Shown here: piece by piece, positions 41,802 to 50,832 of the stretch
Layout of the letters: each line of letters starts with the position of its first letter
How positions within the stretch are numbered: the stretch's first letter is position 1
Assembly (NCBI RefSeq): GCF_023701745.1
Contig: NZ_JAJOZB010000001.1
Coordinates: 4,408,501 to 4,472,500, forward strand
Length of the DNA stretch: 64,000 bases
Direction: 5' to 3'
Source: Streptomyces sp. RKAG293
GTDB taxonomy: Bacteria > Actinomycetota > Actinomycetes > Streptomycetales > Streptomycetaceae
Translations under genes and position numbers: made by a program
Notes under the pieces: model-generated
Database searches by the model: none
What the model was told of the DNA's origin: nothing
What the model saw: the letters and a program-made list of their open reading frames with translations, nothing else

Positions 41802-43112
41802 ATGCCCGAACATTCGCGCGACTTCGAAATCAAAGGTCAATGGTGGTTGCCGAGCGACCATGGAAATGAAGTATCGGGCACTCTCTCATATCATCCGGAC
41901 ACAGGATCCGAACTCCACCTGATCGGCACCTTCAATCCGCCAGAAATGCCAATGGGAGTGCGGATGGCGGGCGACGGGATTTATAGCCGAATCCACGGGC
42001 GCGCAGATCGCAAAGATTTTACCCTCGAAGGCTGCTTTCAGACGAATTACACTGGCGATATCGAGACGATTTCAGTACAGCAAATTTTCAGAGGAATATG
42101 GTTCACCGAAGATGACGAGCCCAGCGCCGATGGCGTGATGGTTGACATGCGCTACCTGACTCAATGGGTTGGGAACCGAGGAATCACGTCAGAGCGCCAC
42201 ACTCCTGAGAAGGTCGCAGAAGGAAGTCCCTATGCCTCACTGAAAGTACAGCAGCAACCCACACGCTCCGTCGCACTGTCGAACGGGCTGACCATCAAAC
42301 TGGGGCATCGTATCGAATTGCCTCCCCACACAGGGACAGAGCAATCATTTCGCGAGCGCTACGAATGGCATCTCGAATTCAACGAATTGATTCCGACATC
42401 AGAGGCCATCGAGCACGTAAGTGACTTGCAAGACCTGGTCAGTATAGCAACCGGACGCGTCGCAGAATATGATCAATTGAGTTTCCGGCATCCTGGCGAC
42501 GTAGCGGATTCCGACGGGAAAGACCGCCGTATTCAGATTGATTTCTTTGCCGAATGGATCGCAAGAAACACCAGCAAGAAGCCCGGAATTCGCCACGCCG
42601 CAGAAATGGTCTTCACATTTGATGAGCTCGGTGGAATTGGTGGAATTGCCAATTGGATGGAGAGCATGTCTCGCCATCGCGACACTCTCGGTCGCGTAAT
42701 GGCGAGTCGATATCGAGTCGGACTCTTTGTCGAGGATCGCTTGTTTCATCGCGCAGTTGCCATTGAGGCTTTCGGGCGAAATCGAATCGGCAATAGAAAC
42801 GTTAAGCTTTCCGGCGCCCTAGAGCACTGTTGCAGACTAGCCGGGGATCCTTTCGTCGAACTTGTTGGAGACACCGATGCCTGGTCTCGAATTGTCAAGT
42901 CAAATCGGGATGATATCGGCCACCATCTCGGCAAGCGACCCAATCAAGGCGGGGGCTCCAAACATTTTTTGGCCGAGTCTCTCTACTGGCTATACGTTGT
43001 TTGCGCACTTCGGGAATCCTCTGCCCCTACCGCCGTTTTTGAACGCATCAAGAAGAATTCAGAGTGGGCATGGCTTGGGCCAAAGGTGAGAGCTGTGGTG
43101 CAGGCGGGCTGA
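41802..43112 (+). CDS. ApeA-like anti-phage protein with C-terminal HEPN domain
   Basis: 436 residues from ATG 41802 with GGAGGAG eight bases upstream. The N-terminal domain (FEIKGQWWLPSDHGNEVSGTLSY...) matches the opening of ApeA-type defence proteins. The C-terminal part is all-helical and contains NRDDIGHHLGK, the Rx4H motif of HEPN RNases (Arg369, His374). ApeA is a known single-gene anti-phage protein thought to act by RNA cleavage and growth arrest. GC and codon use are lower than the chromosome, like the 35065 gene. Last cargo gene before attR. Confidence 0.75.
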   Translation: MPEHSRDFEIKGQWWLPSDHGNEVSGTLSYHPDTGSELHLIGTFNPPEMPMGVRMAGDGIYSRIHGRADRKDFTLEGCFQTNYTGDIETISVQQIFRGIWFTEDDEPSADGVMVDMRYLTQWVGNRGITSERHTPEKVAEGSPYASLKVQQQPTRSVALSNGLTIKLGHRIELPPHTGTEQSFRERYEWHLEFNELIPTSEAIEHVSDLQDLVSIATGRVAEYDQLSFRHPGDVADSDGKDRRIQIDFFAEWIARNTSKKPGIRHAAEMVFTFDELGGIGGIANWMESMSRHRDTLGRVMASRYRVGLFVEDRLFHRAVAIEAFGRNRIGNRNVKLSGALEHCCRLAGDPFVELVGDTDAWSRIVKSNRDDIGHHLGKRPNQGGGSKHFLAESLYWLYVVCALRESSAPTAVFERIKKNSEWAWLGPKVRAVVQAG

Positions 43113-43335
43113 GCCCAACGGCGCCCGAAAGTGCCAGCCGAGCCAAGGCCGCCTGAGCGAGTCGCGCTGACCACGTGCGAGAGGCCCCGACGATCCGAAC
43201 CGTCTCAGTTTCCGTCTCATTCGCTGCCGTGCGGCTCGGTTCAGGGCCGTACGCAACGCTGCCGCACCTGGCCCCCAGTACGGGTCTGAACGCCGATGAA
43301 CTCCGGCGAATCGGCCTCTGACCAGGGTAAACAGA

Positions 43336-43392
43336 CTTGGAAAGCGTGTTGGGGGCAACCCCTCACGAGTTCGAATCTCGTATCCTCCGCAC
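43336..43392 (+). repeat. attR (57-bp copy of the tRNA-Ser 3' end)
   Basis: Identical to 20871-20927. The flank at 43200-43219 also repeats 20 bases found near attL at 20973-20992 (CCGTCTCAGTTTCCGTCTCA), possible integrase arm sites. Confidence 0.95.
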
Positions 43393-43407
43393 CCGCCCAG
43401 CTGGGCA

Positions 43408-43446
43408 GACGGAAGCCCGGACCTGTTCAAGGTCCGGGCTTCCGTC
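43408..43446. terminator. Hairpin next to attR
   Basis: 17-bp perfect arms (GACGGAAGCCCGGACCT and complement) with a 5-nt loop. A close copy lies at 45218-45257; each ends a decayed integrase gene. Confidence 0.85.
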
Positions 43447-43529
43447 GTCTCTGGTCTCACTTTTGGTCTCAGTTGCCCTTCTGGGCTCCGGACACGGGCC
43501 CCTCCGGTCGTCCCTTACGGGCGACCGCT

Positions 43530-43800
43530 CACTTGATCGGGGCTGGTGCCGCGAGCGCATCCGTCCGGACTTTCCCGGCTTCCAGCCGTGATCACGTCAA
43601 CGATCGTGTCCGACACTCCGAGGATCAGCAGGACCATCCGACGGCGTGACGAACGTCATGGGTGTGCCCGCCCCGGACGCCGGCAGCCTTCAGCGGCTCC
43701 TTCCACTTGCGGAGGTCGATCACCCGGTCGGGCGCCAGGTGGGCATGTTGCCCCGATCCGCAGCCGACGAGGCGCGGGCAACCTGTGCAAGGATCCTTGG
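43530..43800 (-). pseudogene. Decayed integrase A (C-terminal catalytic part)
   Basis: Minus-strand frames contain VIDLRKWKEPLKAAGVRGG, THDVRHAV (HxxR box) and, after a shift, LLILGVSDTIVDVITAG and GRMRSRHQ where the active integrase has RMRARYMHV. Frames are broken at least twice and the N-terminus is gone. Clearly the same family as the int at 20990. Confidence 0.75.
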
Positions 43801-44138
43801 CCCTGCACCGCCGCCCGTTGTCTCAATGTGCGTCCAGTGTGTTGACGACCGCCGTCCACCGCCGAACCCGCAACCCTTTTGACCTGCCCGGACGTGGCAC
43901 GATCACGATCGTGCCACGAGCGATTTCCACTATCCGCGTGACCTCCTAGCGTCAGTAGGGAGCTCGAAGGATGGATAAGGGCTGCCCGCACGAAGATCGT
44001 GAAGGAATAGTTGGGCGTAGGGCAACATGCGCTCTATGACCGACAGCACAGAGGACAGTCTTCCTATGTCATTTGGTTGGTCGACTGCGTAAAATTCTTC
44101 TCTCGAGTATGTGGCAGAGCGAAACCGTAGGTGGCGGA

Positions 44139-44546
44139 GTGGATGCAGAAGCGTTGGCCATAGCCGGTACGTTCAGTGGCGCTTTGGTATCGGCCATGGC
44201 CACAGATACCTGGCAGGAAACACGCACACGTGTTGTTGCGATTTGGCGGCGATTCCGGACAGAGGCTGCGGACGAGACAGGCCGGAGATTAGAAGCCGAC
44301 CGGACCAATCTACTAGCTTTACCCAGAGATCAAAGGCGTCAAGCTGAGAGCGATTTGATACTGCGTTGGCGCGTCGAGCTACTGCAGTTGGTGCAGTGCG
44401 ATTCAACAGCAGGGCAGGCGTTGGAAGATGCCCTCCTAGGCCGGGAACAAGCAGTCGAGTTACGCATCCATCAGACAGGACGCGCCTCGGGCGATGGTCG
44501 GATTTTCATGGCAGGACGCGACCAGAACTTCAATGGCAATGAGTGA
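44139..44546 (+). CDS. Small helical protein with C-terminal MAGRDQ motif
   Basis: 135 residues from GTG 44139 (AGGTGG just upstream; an ATG at 44109 is possible). The N-terminus DAEALAIAGTFSGALVSAMATDTWQETRTRVVAIWRRFR is a type common in uncharacterised Streptomyces proteins; the middle is helical and charged. It ends RIHQTGRASGDGRIFMAGRDQ, a motif repeated in the next protein. Overlaps the next gene by eight bases. Not recognised as any characterised family. Confidence 0.65.
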   Translation: MDAEALAIAGTFSGALVSAMATDTWQETRTRVVAIWRRFRTEAADETGRRLEADRTNLLALPRDQRRQAESDLILRWRVELLQLVQCDSTAGQALEDALLGREQAVELRIHQTGRASGDGRIFMAGRDQNFNGNE

Positions 44547-45135
44547 CTACCTGCCCGACGAGAATGACGACTGGAACATTGCGCCGCCTGCGACCGGACC
44601 ACAGCAATCCGGATACAATACATATCCATATACCCTTCCGCCCGACTACAAACCCGAACAGCACCGCATTGAAATGCAGGGGGAAGCCCACGATGACTCC
44701 CGCATTTATATGGCAGGGCGCGACCAGTACGTTACGCAGGGCCTGGACATTGGAGCTCTACAGAACAAACTCCGCAAGGCATATTACGAATCTCTGTCCG
44801 GCGCGGCCCCACTTTTTTCCGGCTGGCTATTGCGCGCCTGCTGGACGTCAGGGCCTTCCGGTTGGCACTTGATCATGATTACGTTCTTCTTTTCGTTTTT
44901 GACTTTGTGCGCTTCCATATTCAACGGGTTTGTGACAGCCGACGATATCCTATCGAAAGGTAGCACCTTTTCAGAGGGAACGGGAATGCTAGTTTATGTT
45001 ATTTCCGGTATCGTCATTTCTCTCGCCAGTTTCTCTTTGCTGTTCTTTTTCGGCACTCCGCAGATCGATTCATACGCTAATTCATTCGTCGCTTGGCTCG
45101 GAAATACACCCGTCTTTGGAGAGTACTTTTCCTAA
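44539..45135 (+). CDS. Two-helix membrane protein with internal MAGRDQ motif
   Basis: 198 residues from ATG 44539 (ATG 44533 is also possible). A Pro/Tyr-rich N-terminus, then RIEMQGEAHDDSRIYMAGRDQ (about residues 43-63), an amphipathic helix, and two transmembrane segments (about 109-132 and 150-172). The shared motif with the upstream partner and the overlapping genes suggest two proteins that meet through it. AT-rich relative to the chromosome. Confidence 0.65.
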   Translation: MSDYLPDENDDWNIAPPATGPQQSGYNTYPYTLPPDYKPEQHRIEMQGEAHDDSRIYMAGRDQYVTQGLDIGALQNKLRKAYYESLSGAAPLFSGWLLRACWTSGPSGWHLIMITFFFSFLTLCASIFNGFVTADDILSKGSTFSEGTGMLVYVISGIVISLASFSLLFFFGTPQIDSYANSFVAWLGNTPVFGEYFS

Positions 45136-45196
45136 GGAGGCCGCGCCCGTCTCGGTCGCCGTTCCGTTCAGTACCGTTCGTGTCTAGTGCCTTTTT

Positions 45197-45835
45197 CTAC
45201 ACCCGCCCGCCAAGGCAGACGGAAGCCCGGACCTGATCAAGCTCCGGGCTTCCGTTGTCTCCGGTCTCAGTTGCCCTTCTGCGCTCCGCCTCCAGCAGCT
45301 CCCTCCACTTGTGGTGATCAGTGGTGGGATGGAGCGGCTCGCCGGTCGGCGAGGTGAAGACGTATCCCTTCTCCACCCACAGGTCACGGGCGATGCGGCG
45401 TTCAAGTTCCTGCTGGTCCCGGTGCTGGGCGAGGAGCTTCATCAGCTCGGCGGGGACACCGATGGGGCGCCGTCCGGCACGGGGCCTCGTCTCCTTGGTC
45501 TCACGGCGGATGTTGACCTTCTGCGGGCAGTACCCGGGCTTGCGACCACAAAGGTCTGTGCAGTCGTGCTGACAGCGGGGCCGCAACCGGCCTCGGTGGA
45601 CGATCAGCACCCCGAGGTCGAAGTCGACGACCGCCCACTTGAGCCCGAGGACCCAACCCTGCCGGAGACCCAGAGCCAGGGCGCTGACTCACCGCGCCGC
45701 GTTCCGCTGCCGGTTGGCGACTTCCAGGAGGAGCTGGACCTCCTCGACCGTGTACGGCACCACCGCTTCCTCCACCGGGCGTGGGGCCTTGGCGATGGTG
45801 GCCGGGTATGAGGTGGTGGTAGACCGCGACACTCG
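45197..45835 (-). pseudogene. Decayed integrase B (middle part)
   Basis: Minus strand: PATIAKAPRPVEEAVVPYTVEEVQLLLEVANRQRNAAR, then a stop where relatives have Trp, then ALALGLRQGWVLGLKW and the Cys-rich insert (CQHDCTDLCGRKPGYC), ending at HHKWRELLEAER. The catalytic HxxR and Tyr region is deleted and the frame runs into the hairpin. Same family as the intact int. Confidence 0.8.
45218..45257. repeat. Copy of the integrase-end hairpin
   Basis: GACGGAAGCCCGGACCTGAT...GCTCCGGGCTTCCGTTG; diverged copy of 43408-43446. The flanking ACACCCGCCC also matches the base run after attR, but the tRNA part is missing here. Confidence 0.75.
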
Positions 45836-46391
45836 ACAGCCGTCCATCGCGCGGCGTGTGGCCCACGCACGCGAACCTCCAGATCAACGTCCCGCCCCGG
45901 AGCCCTGATCAGCTCCTTGACGCACGCTCCTGCGGGAGTGGGTCGGCGGAGTTGTCGAAAGCCGGCGTTGGCGAAGACGAGGGGTGGCGCCGTCTGCAGG
46001 TCTCCGCGGGGCAGAACGGCGCCGATCGCCGGGCAGTGGTCCGCGACAGCCTCGCCGGGCCACGGTCCATGTCCAGCGCGTCCTGGCCGCCATTGTCGTC
46101 GGGGCTGCCCGGTGGAAGGGCGGTGGGGGTGTGTTCTGGGGCGAGTTTCCCACCTTTTCTGCCATGCGGTATTTCTTCGCATGCCTCGTGGAGAGCTTTT
46201 CGGCCGCCAACTCGGCTTGTGGTCAGGGGTATTGGGAGAGAGGTCTAAACCTTTTCAGGGAGTGGTGAATAGCGAAGTGACATCAGAGCGTGGCGACTGG
46301 CGACGCTATGTTTCCTTCTGCCGCCATTCGGCCGGTATCCCTTTCACCTCGACCTGAGGCCCGTCCATTTCGCGCGGGCCAAGGAGCTTTC
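45836..46391. other. Non-coding stretch at the right edge of the mobile region
   Basis: About 550 bases with no gene supported. Open frames on both strands lack ribosome sites. It includes the presumed promoter of the 46392 gene. Confidence 0.45.
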
Positions 46392-46850
46392 ATGCACAAG
46401 AGCCTGCGTTACATATCGGCGACTGCAGTCGCGGCTGTCGCGATCGGAGTGGCCGGGCCCACGGCGTCAGCGGCACAGACTCACCTCCCCGCACCGGCTG
46501 CGGTCGCCGAGGCGGCTTCGACCGACTCGCAGACCGTGCGGCTGACGGCCGGCGAGGTCGCCGAGATCCAGCGGATCGCGGCGCAGATCCAGGCCGAGAC
46601 CGCCGCGGCCGGCGACGAGGACGCTCCGCGGATGCTGAGTGGCAAGTCCGAAGCGGGCAAGAAGATGATCGCCCTGCTCAAGAAGTCCCCGGCCCTCTTC
46701 AAGGCGGCCCTCAAGGCGGCGAAGAGTGGCCACAAGGCGTTCAAGGACTGGATGGACAAGCAGAATGCGGCGATCCGCGCCGCTTGGTGGCTCCTCAGCG
46801 GCGGCGTGCAGAGCTGGGTCATCGACGAGCTTGCCAAGCTGGTCAGCTGA
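46392..46850 (+). CDS. Secreted cationic amphipathic protein (bacteriocin-like candidate)
   Basis: 152 residues from ATG 46392 with CAAGGAG upstream. A clear Sec signal peptide (MHKSLRYISATAVAAVAIGVAG, cut near ASA-AQ), an acidic propeptide-like stretch rich in Ala/Glu/Gln, then a Lys-rich amphipathic end: GKKMIALLKKSPALFKAALKAAKSG, AFKDWMDKQ and AWWLLSGGVQSWVIDELAKLVS. The Lys/Trp helix pattern resembles leaderless bacteriocins of the aureocin A53/lacticin Q kind, but no family match can be claimed. A small membrane protein follows 59 bases downstream, as an immunity protein would. Confidence 0.6.
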   Translation: MHKSLRYISATAVAAVAIGVAGPTASAAQTHLPAPAAVAEAASTDSQTVRLTAGEVAEIQRIAAQIQAETAAAGDEDAPRMLSGKSEAGKKMIALLKKSPALFKAALKAAKSGHKAFKDWMDKQNAAIRAAWWLLSGGVQSWVIDELAKLVS

Positions 46851-46909
46851 ACCCGGCCCGCTGGTTCGCCCGACCGGGCGGACCGGCCCTGTACGACGGA
46901 AGGACCTCG

Positions 46910-47188
46910 ATGCCGCTTTCCCCCGCTCAGCGCAGAAGCACTCCTGAAGACGCCGTTGCCGTGTTCGGCGCGCTCCTGGTGCTTCCCGCAGGAGTTCTGC
47001 GGATCGCGTCCCGGCCGGTCCACGCCGACTACCTGATGTGGGCCTGGGGACTCCAGGGCGCGGCCCTGGCTTTCATCGTGCTGGGGATTCTCATCGGGGC
47101 CGTGAAGAAACGGAAACCCTCTCCGGGAGTCTGGGGCGTCCTCGCCGTGTGGATCCTGGCCGCCGGTCACGGACTCAGCTATGGGTGA
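46910..47188 (+). CDS. Small three-helix membrane protein (possible immunity protein)
   Basis: 92 residues from ATG 46910 with GAAGGA upstream. Hydrophobic segments AVAVFGALLVLPAGVLRIA, MWAWGLQGAALAFIVLGILIGAV and GVWGVLAVWILAAGHGLSYG; a KKRK loop between the last two. Co-directional with the secreted cationic protein. No family recognised; the immunity role is inferred from context only. Confidence 0.6.
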   Translation: MPLSPAQRRSTPEDAVAVFGALLVLPAGVLRIASRPVHADYLMWAWGLQGAALAFIVLGILIGAVKKRKPSPGVWGVLAVWILAAGHGLSYG

Positions 47189-47290
47189 CGGAAGACCCGC
47201 CGACAACCCGTGACCCGCCCGGCCCGGGCGCCACCGTGGGTGGTGCCCGGGCCGGGTCCGGCCGCGGGGAGCGGGCGACGGGCGGCGGGG

Positions 47291-49176
47291 TCAGGCGCCG
47301 GGGCTCAACTGCACCCACTGCGCGGTGCTCGGCACGCCCTTGTCGTCGAGGAGGAAGACCATGTAGAAGCCGGGCGGCGCGTCCTTGGCGGACCGCGGGG
47401 TGCGCAGGACGAGGTTGTTGCCGCTACGGCCGGCGATGGGCAGCTCCAGGCGGCGCTGGCTGGTGTCCACCGAGTGGGTGGAGGTGATGGGCGCCACCAG
47501 GACGGCCTTGCTGACCCGGCCCGGGGTGGTGGTGGCGACCTGGAAGGTGGACGCGTAGCGCTGCGCGGCCCGCGGGACGCCGGACAGCTGCGGCCGGGGG
47601 CCCTGGTGCAGGTAGGAAGGTTCGTAGATCTCGATGGTGCCGTTCATCCCGGACTTGATGTCGGGGTTGTTGGCGATCTGCTGGAGCTCGTCACCGGTGA
47701 GCATGATGCGGCCGTCGGGCAGCAGGACGGCGTTGGAGTGGTATCCGCGCGGCAGCCGCTGGACCGGTCCGAGCCGCCACGCGCCCTTGCCGTCCCGCAG
47801 TTCGGTCTGGCGGTACTTCAGGTCGGCGTTGGGGTTGTAGGGGCCGTTGCCGTAGTCGCGGATGTCGTAGGCGCCGTTGACGGTGAACAGCTTGCCGTCG
47901 GGCAGGATCAGGGTGTCGTCCTGGGTGCGGCCGAAGGCGCGGGGGTGTCCTTGGTCCAGCGGCCGCCGGAGAACTTGTAGGTGTTGGGGTCGTTGCGGTT
48001 GCCGCCGAGGATCAGAACGGAGTCCGGGCCGCTGGCGCCGTTGGGCAGGGCCACGGCGGAGCCGTAGTTGCGCATGGCGCCGTCGGGACGGTCGGGCAGC
48101 TTGCGGCGGGTCTCGGTCTGCGGGTCGAAGGCGAACTGCTCGTCGAAGTTGCGGCCGAAGCCGTAGATCAGGCCGTCCTTCAGGGAGAACAGATGGGGAT
48201 AATCCATCATGTAAGGGGCGTTCGTCTTCCACTGGTCGAGCGCCCGACCCTTGGGCGCATCGGCCGGGTCGTACGAGACGGGGCTGCCCTTGGCCGGGAA
48301 GCGCTCGATCTCCATCGAGAGATCCCCCCAGCCGATCTCCGACTGGCCGGACGTGATGAACTGCCGCCCGTCGGCGCCGGTGACCACACTCGGGTACCAG
48401 CGGCCGACCGCCATGTCCTGCTGCTGGTGCCAGGTCTCGGTCCACGGGTCGAAGACGAGCGCGAGCTTGGCTCCGGTGCCGCCGTTACCGCCCAGGTTGC
48501 CGCCGAAGACGGCGACCATGCCGTTGGGCAGATAGGCGTGTCCGGAGCAGAAGACCGGCGCGGGCCGCGGCTCGTCCTTGCCGTCGGGCATGTTCACCAC
48601 GGGCGGCGGCACGGCCTTGAAGGCGTCGCTCCCCTCGCCCCTGGCGGGGTCCCACACGTAGGCCCGTCCGGCGTTCTCCTTGCCGATGATCTGGGTGGGC
48701 GCAGGCTCCTTGGTCGGGTTCTCCTCGATGGACTCGAAGGAGAAGACCAGGATCTTCCCGGTGGGCAGCAGCGCCACGTGGTCGCCGAAGTCGGGGCTGG
48801 AGAAGTAGTCGGTGAACTTCCCGAACCGGGCGGGGTCGAACGTGGCGTTGAGGCTGCGCTGCGACTCGGTGAGCTTGTTGAAGCGCAGGGTACGGGTGGT
48901 CTGCGGATAGTCCGAGTCGAGGGCGCGCAGACCGATACGGTCACGGGCCAACTGCTCCGCGGCGGCCCGGCCGAGCGTCTTGGCCTCGGCGGGCCGCACC
49001 TCCTTGCGTACTTGGGCTTCGGTGATGCGCACGCCTCCGCCCGGGCGGACATCGGAGGCGTGCGCCGTGGACGGCGCCGAGCGGACGGACAGAACGGTCG
49101 CGCCGGCGGGCGCGGTGACGGACAGGGCGGTCGCGGCACAGCCGAGCGCGAGCGCCCACCTTCCTCTGCGGTGCAT
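47291..49176 (-). pseudogene. Secreted copper radical oxidase (galactose/glyoxal oxidase type), frameshifted at about 47943
   Basis: About 628 residues if the frame is repaired. Start at ATG 49176 (MHRRGRWALALG) behind GAGGAGC, with a signal peptide. Kelch propeller with the active-site set of this family: Cys in VFCSGHAYLPNG, Tyr in GRWYPSVVTGADGR (thioether pair), Tyr-His in RGYHSNAVLLPDGR, and His in THSVDTSQRRLEL; a DUF1929-like C-terminal domain follows. The first frame ends after RWTKDTPAPSAAP; the second resumes at RAFGRTQDDTLILPDG. One extra C in the five-base run (complement of 47941-47945) reconnects them. Confidence 0.85.
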
Positions 49177-49411
49177 GAGGCTCCTCATGGGGACATGGCG
49201 GTCGCCCGCCCGAGCAGCACGGGGCGACCACACAGAGTGACTGGACGTGGGCAGTAGATCACACACCGTAGCGACGTCTGGGCAGACGCTCGCCGGAACG
49301 ATTCGCCCTCCGCCAATGGAGTGTCACTGTGCGTGTCCGGGAAGAAGCGGGTCCCCGCGCTGCTGCAATGGCCCCGACCCCGACCTCATCGCTGTGAGGA
49401 GTACTCCTGCC

Positions 49412-49849
49412 ATGGACACGAGAACGCGCACGTCAACTCGTACCGGAACTCGTATCGCCGTCACGGCTGTTGCAGGTGTCGCGGCCCTGCTCGGCCCCGC
49501 CGCCACGCAGGCCACCGCCCTGCCCCTGGAACCGCCTCAGACCCTCCACGTCGCCGGCCAGGTCATCCCCGGCGGGGCCGACGGCCGCCCCCACGAACTG
49601 TTCTGCCCCGCACCCCAGAGCGCCTTCAGCGGCGGCTTCGCCATCTCCGCGAGCGAGGGCTCCAGCCTGGCGCCGGAACCGACCGACGTCCTCCAGAGCC
49701 GCCCCAACGACGACGCCACCGGCTGGATCGTGACCGTACGCAAGCAGCAGATCCGTCCGGGGGCGGACCCCCGGCACCCGCACACGGGACCCGCCGATCT
49801 GGTCATCCACCTCGCGTGCACGGAGGGCATGCCCACCCACGGCATGTGA
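49412..49849 (+). CDS. Secreted hypothetical protein
   Basis: 145 residues from ATG 49412 (GAGGAG upstream). Thr/Arg-rich n-region, hydrophobic core IAVTAVAGVAALLGPAATQATA, then a mature domain with PHELFCPAPQSAFSGGFAIS and a C-terminal LVIHLACTEGMP: two Cys likely form a disulphide. Function unknown. Divergent from the oxidase gene. Confidence 0.75.
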   Translation: MDTRTRTSTRTGTRIAVTAVAGVAALLGPAATQATALPLEPPQTLHVAGQVIPGGADGRPHELFCPAPQSAFSGGFAISASEGSSLAPEPTDVLQSRPNDDATGWIVTVRKQQIRPGADPRHPHTGPADLVIHLACTEGMPTHGM

Positions 49850-49983
49850 CCGCGCCCCGGAGAAGGCCCAGGTCGCCGACCCGGGCCTTCTTCTCCACCA
49901 GCAACAGGGCGTCAGGGCCTGTGTGATGCGGTTGCAGCCGTGGTTCCGGCGTCGGCTGTGGTGTTCCGCTGTGGTGCGGGGTG

Positions 49984-50490
49984 TCAGTAGCGCAAGGCGC
50001 TGAGGACTTCGGTGGTGACCGTGCCGGTCAGGGTCCGGTTGCTCCGGGCGGTGGCGTCGGCGGTGGCGCCGGCGGCGACCTCGGGGACGTTGAGGGCGCT
50101 CACGTCGACCACGGTGCCCGACTGGTTCTTGAAGTTGACCAGGACGGTGTAGCGCCGCGGCTTCGAGTCGTGGTTGGTGACCTTCACCGGGACGTCCGTC
50201 CGGCCGTCGGATCCGGTCGCCACGGGGCCGAGCGTGACGTCTGCCTTCGCGTCCAGTCCGCCCTTGACGTTCTGCAGCGCGGACGACGCGGCCGCTTGGG
50301 CGGAGGCGGCCGCGGAAGCTGCCGCGCTGCTGGCGGCGGAGGCGGCGGACGACGCCCCCGACCTGACGGCGGAGGCCGCCGAGGACGCCGGGGCGGCGGC
50401 AGGGCTGTCCGACGAGCAGCCGGTCAGTCCGGCCCAACCGAGCATGACGGCCAGCGCGGCAGAGGCGCATCGGGTGACCTGACGTTTCAT
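49984..50490 (-). CDS. Lipoprotein with FxLYD-like domain
   Basis: 168 residues from ATG 50490 (GGGAG upstream). Lipobox LTGC gives Cys25 as the lipid site. A long Ala/Ser linker (residues 28-75, from GCGGC repeats) leads to a small beta domain: VTNHDSKPRRYTVLVNFKNQSGTVVDVSALNVPEVAAGATADATA, as in FxLYD-type extracellular domains. Function unknown. Confidence 0.82.
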   Translation of the reverse strand: MKRQVTRCASAALAVMLGWAGLTGCSSDSPAAAPASSAASAVRSGASSAASAASSAAASAAASAQAAASSALQNVKGGLDAKADVTLGPVATGSDGRTDVPVKVTNHDSKPRRYTVLVNFKNQSGTVVDVSALNVPEVAAGATADATARSNRTLTGTVTTEVLSALRY

Positions 50491-50832
50491 GGCTGCTCCC
50501 GGCTCGACGGCAGTTTCCCGTCCAGCGTCGGCCAGCCCGGCCCTCCCTACGGGCAGGGCACGCGCGGCACCCGGGTGACGTCGAGGGCCGGAGGACCAGT
50601 GCTGCGACCCCGCGCCGGGTCCGAGCCCGTGGTCGCGTCGGCCGCGGTTTCCGGGAACCCGGGGATCCGGAGAACCGTTCCTCGGGACGAAGGCCGTGTT
50701 CGGTCGGGGGCGGCGGGGGTCGGTCAAGATCTCTTGAAAGCCGTTTCGCTGCTTCCTGCGGTGTCATACGCTGCCGCCGGAACGACGACGCGGTGCGCGC
50801 GGTGAGCCGAGAGGTCGGTGGCACGGGAGCCG
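50491..50832. other. Divergent promoter region
   Basis: 342 bases between the lipoprotein and the YbjQ-like operon. No gene; no strong hairpin or repeat seen. It should hold promoters for both directions. Confidence 0.5.

Larger units (their letters stand above)
20871..43392. mobile_element. Actinobacterial integrative and conjugative element (AICE) in tRNA-Ser(GGA), 22.5 kb
   Basis: Bounded by identical 57-bp att repeats. The integrase is next to attL with an overlapping xis; then come rep (pSAM2 RepSA-like), Spd-type small transfer proteins, an FtsK-like TraB, an SCO3933-like regulator and a GntR repressor. That is the AICE backbone order in one minus-strand operon from 27.16 to 20.99 kb. 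The cargo (27.3-43.1 kb) has mixed codon use and several lower-GC genes. Whether it can still excise or transfer depends on the apparent rep frameshift. Confidence 0.93.

Noticed and set aside
45604..46182. 192-codon minus-strand frame
   Set aside because: Runs across the integrase B remnant in the wrong frame.
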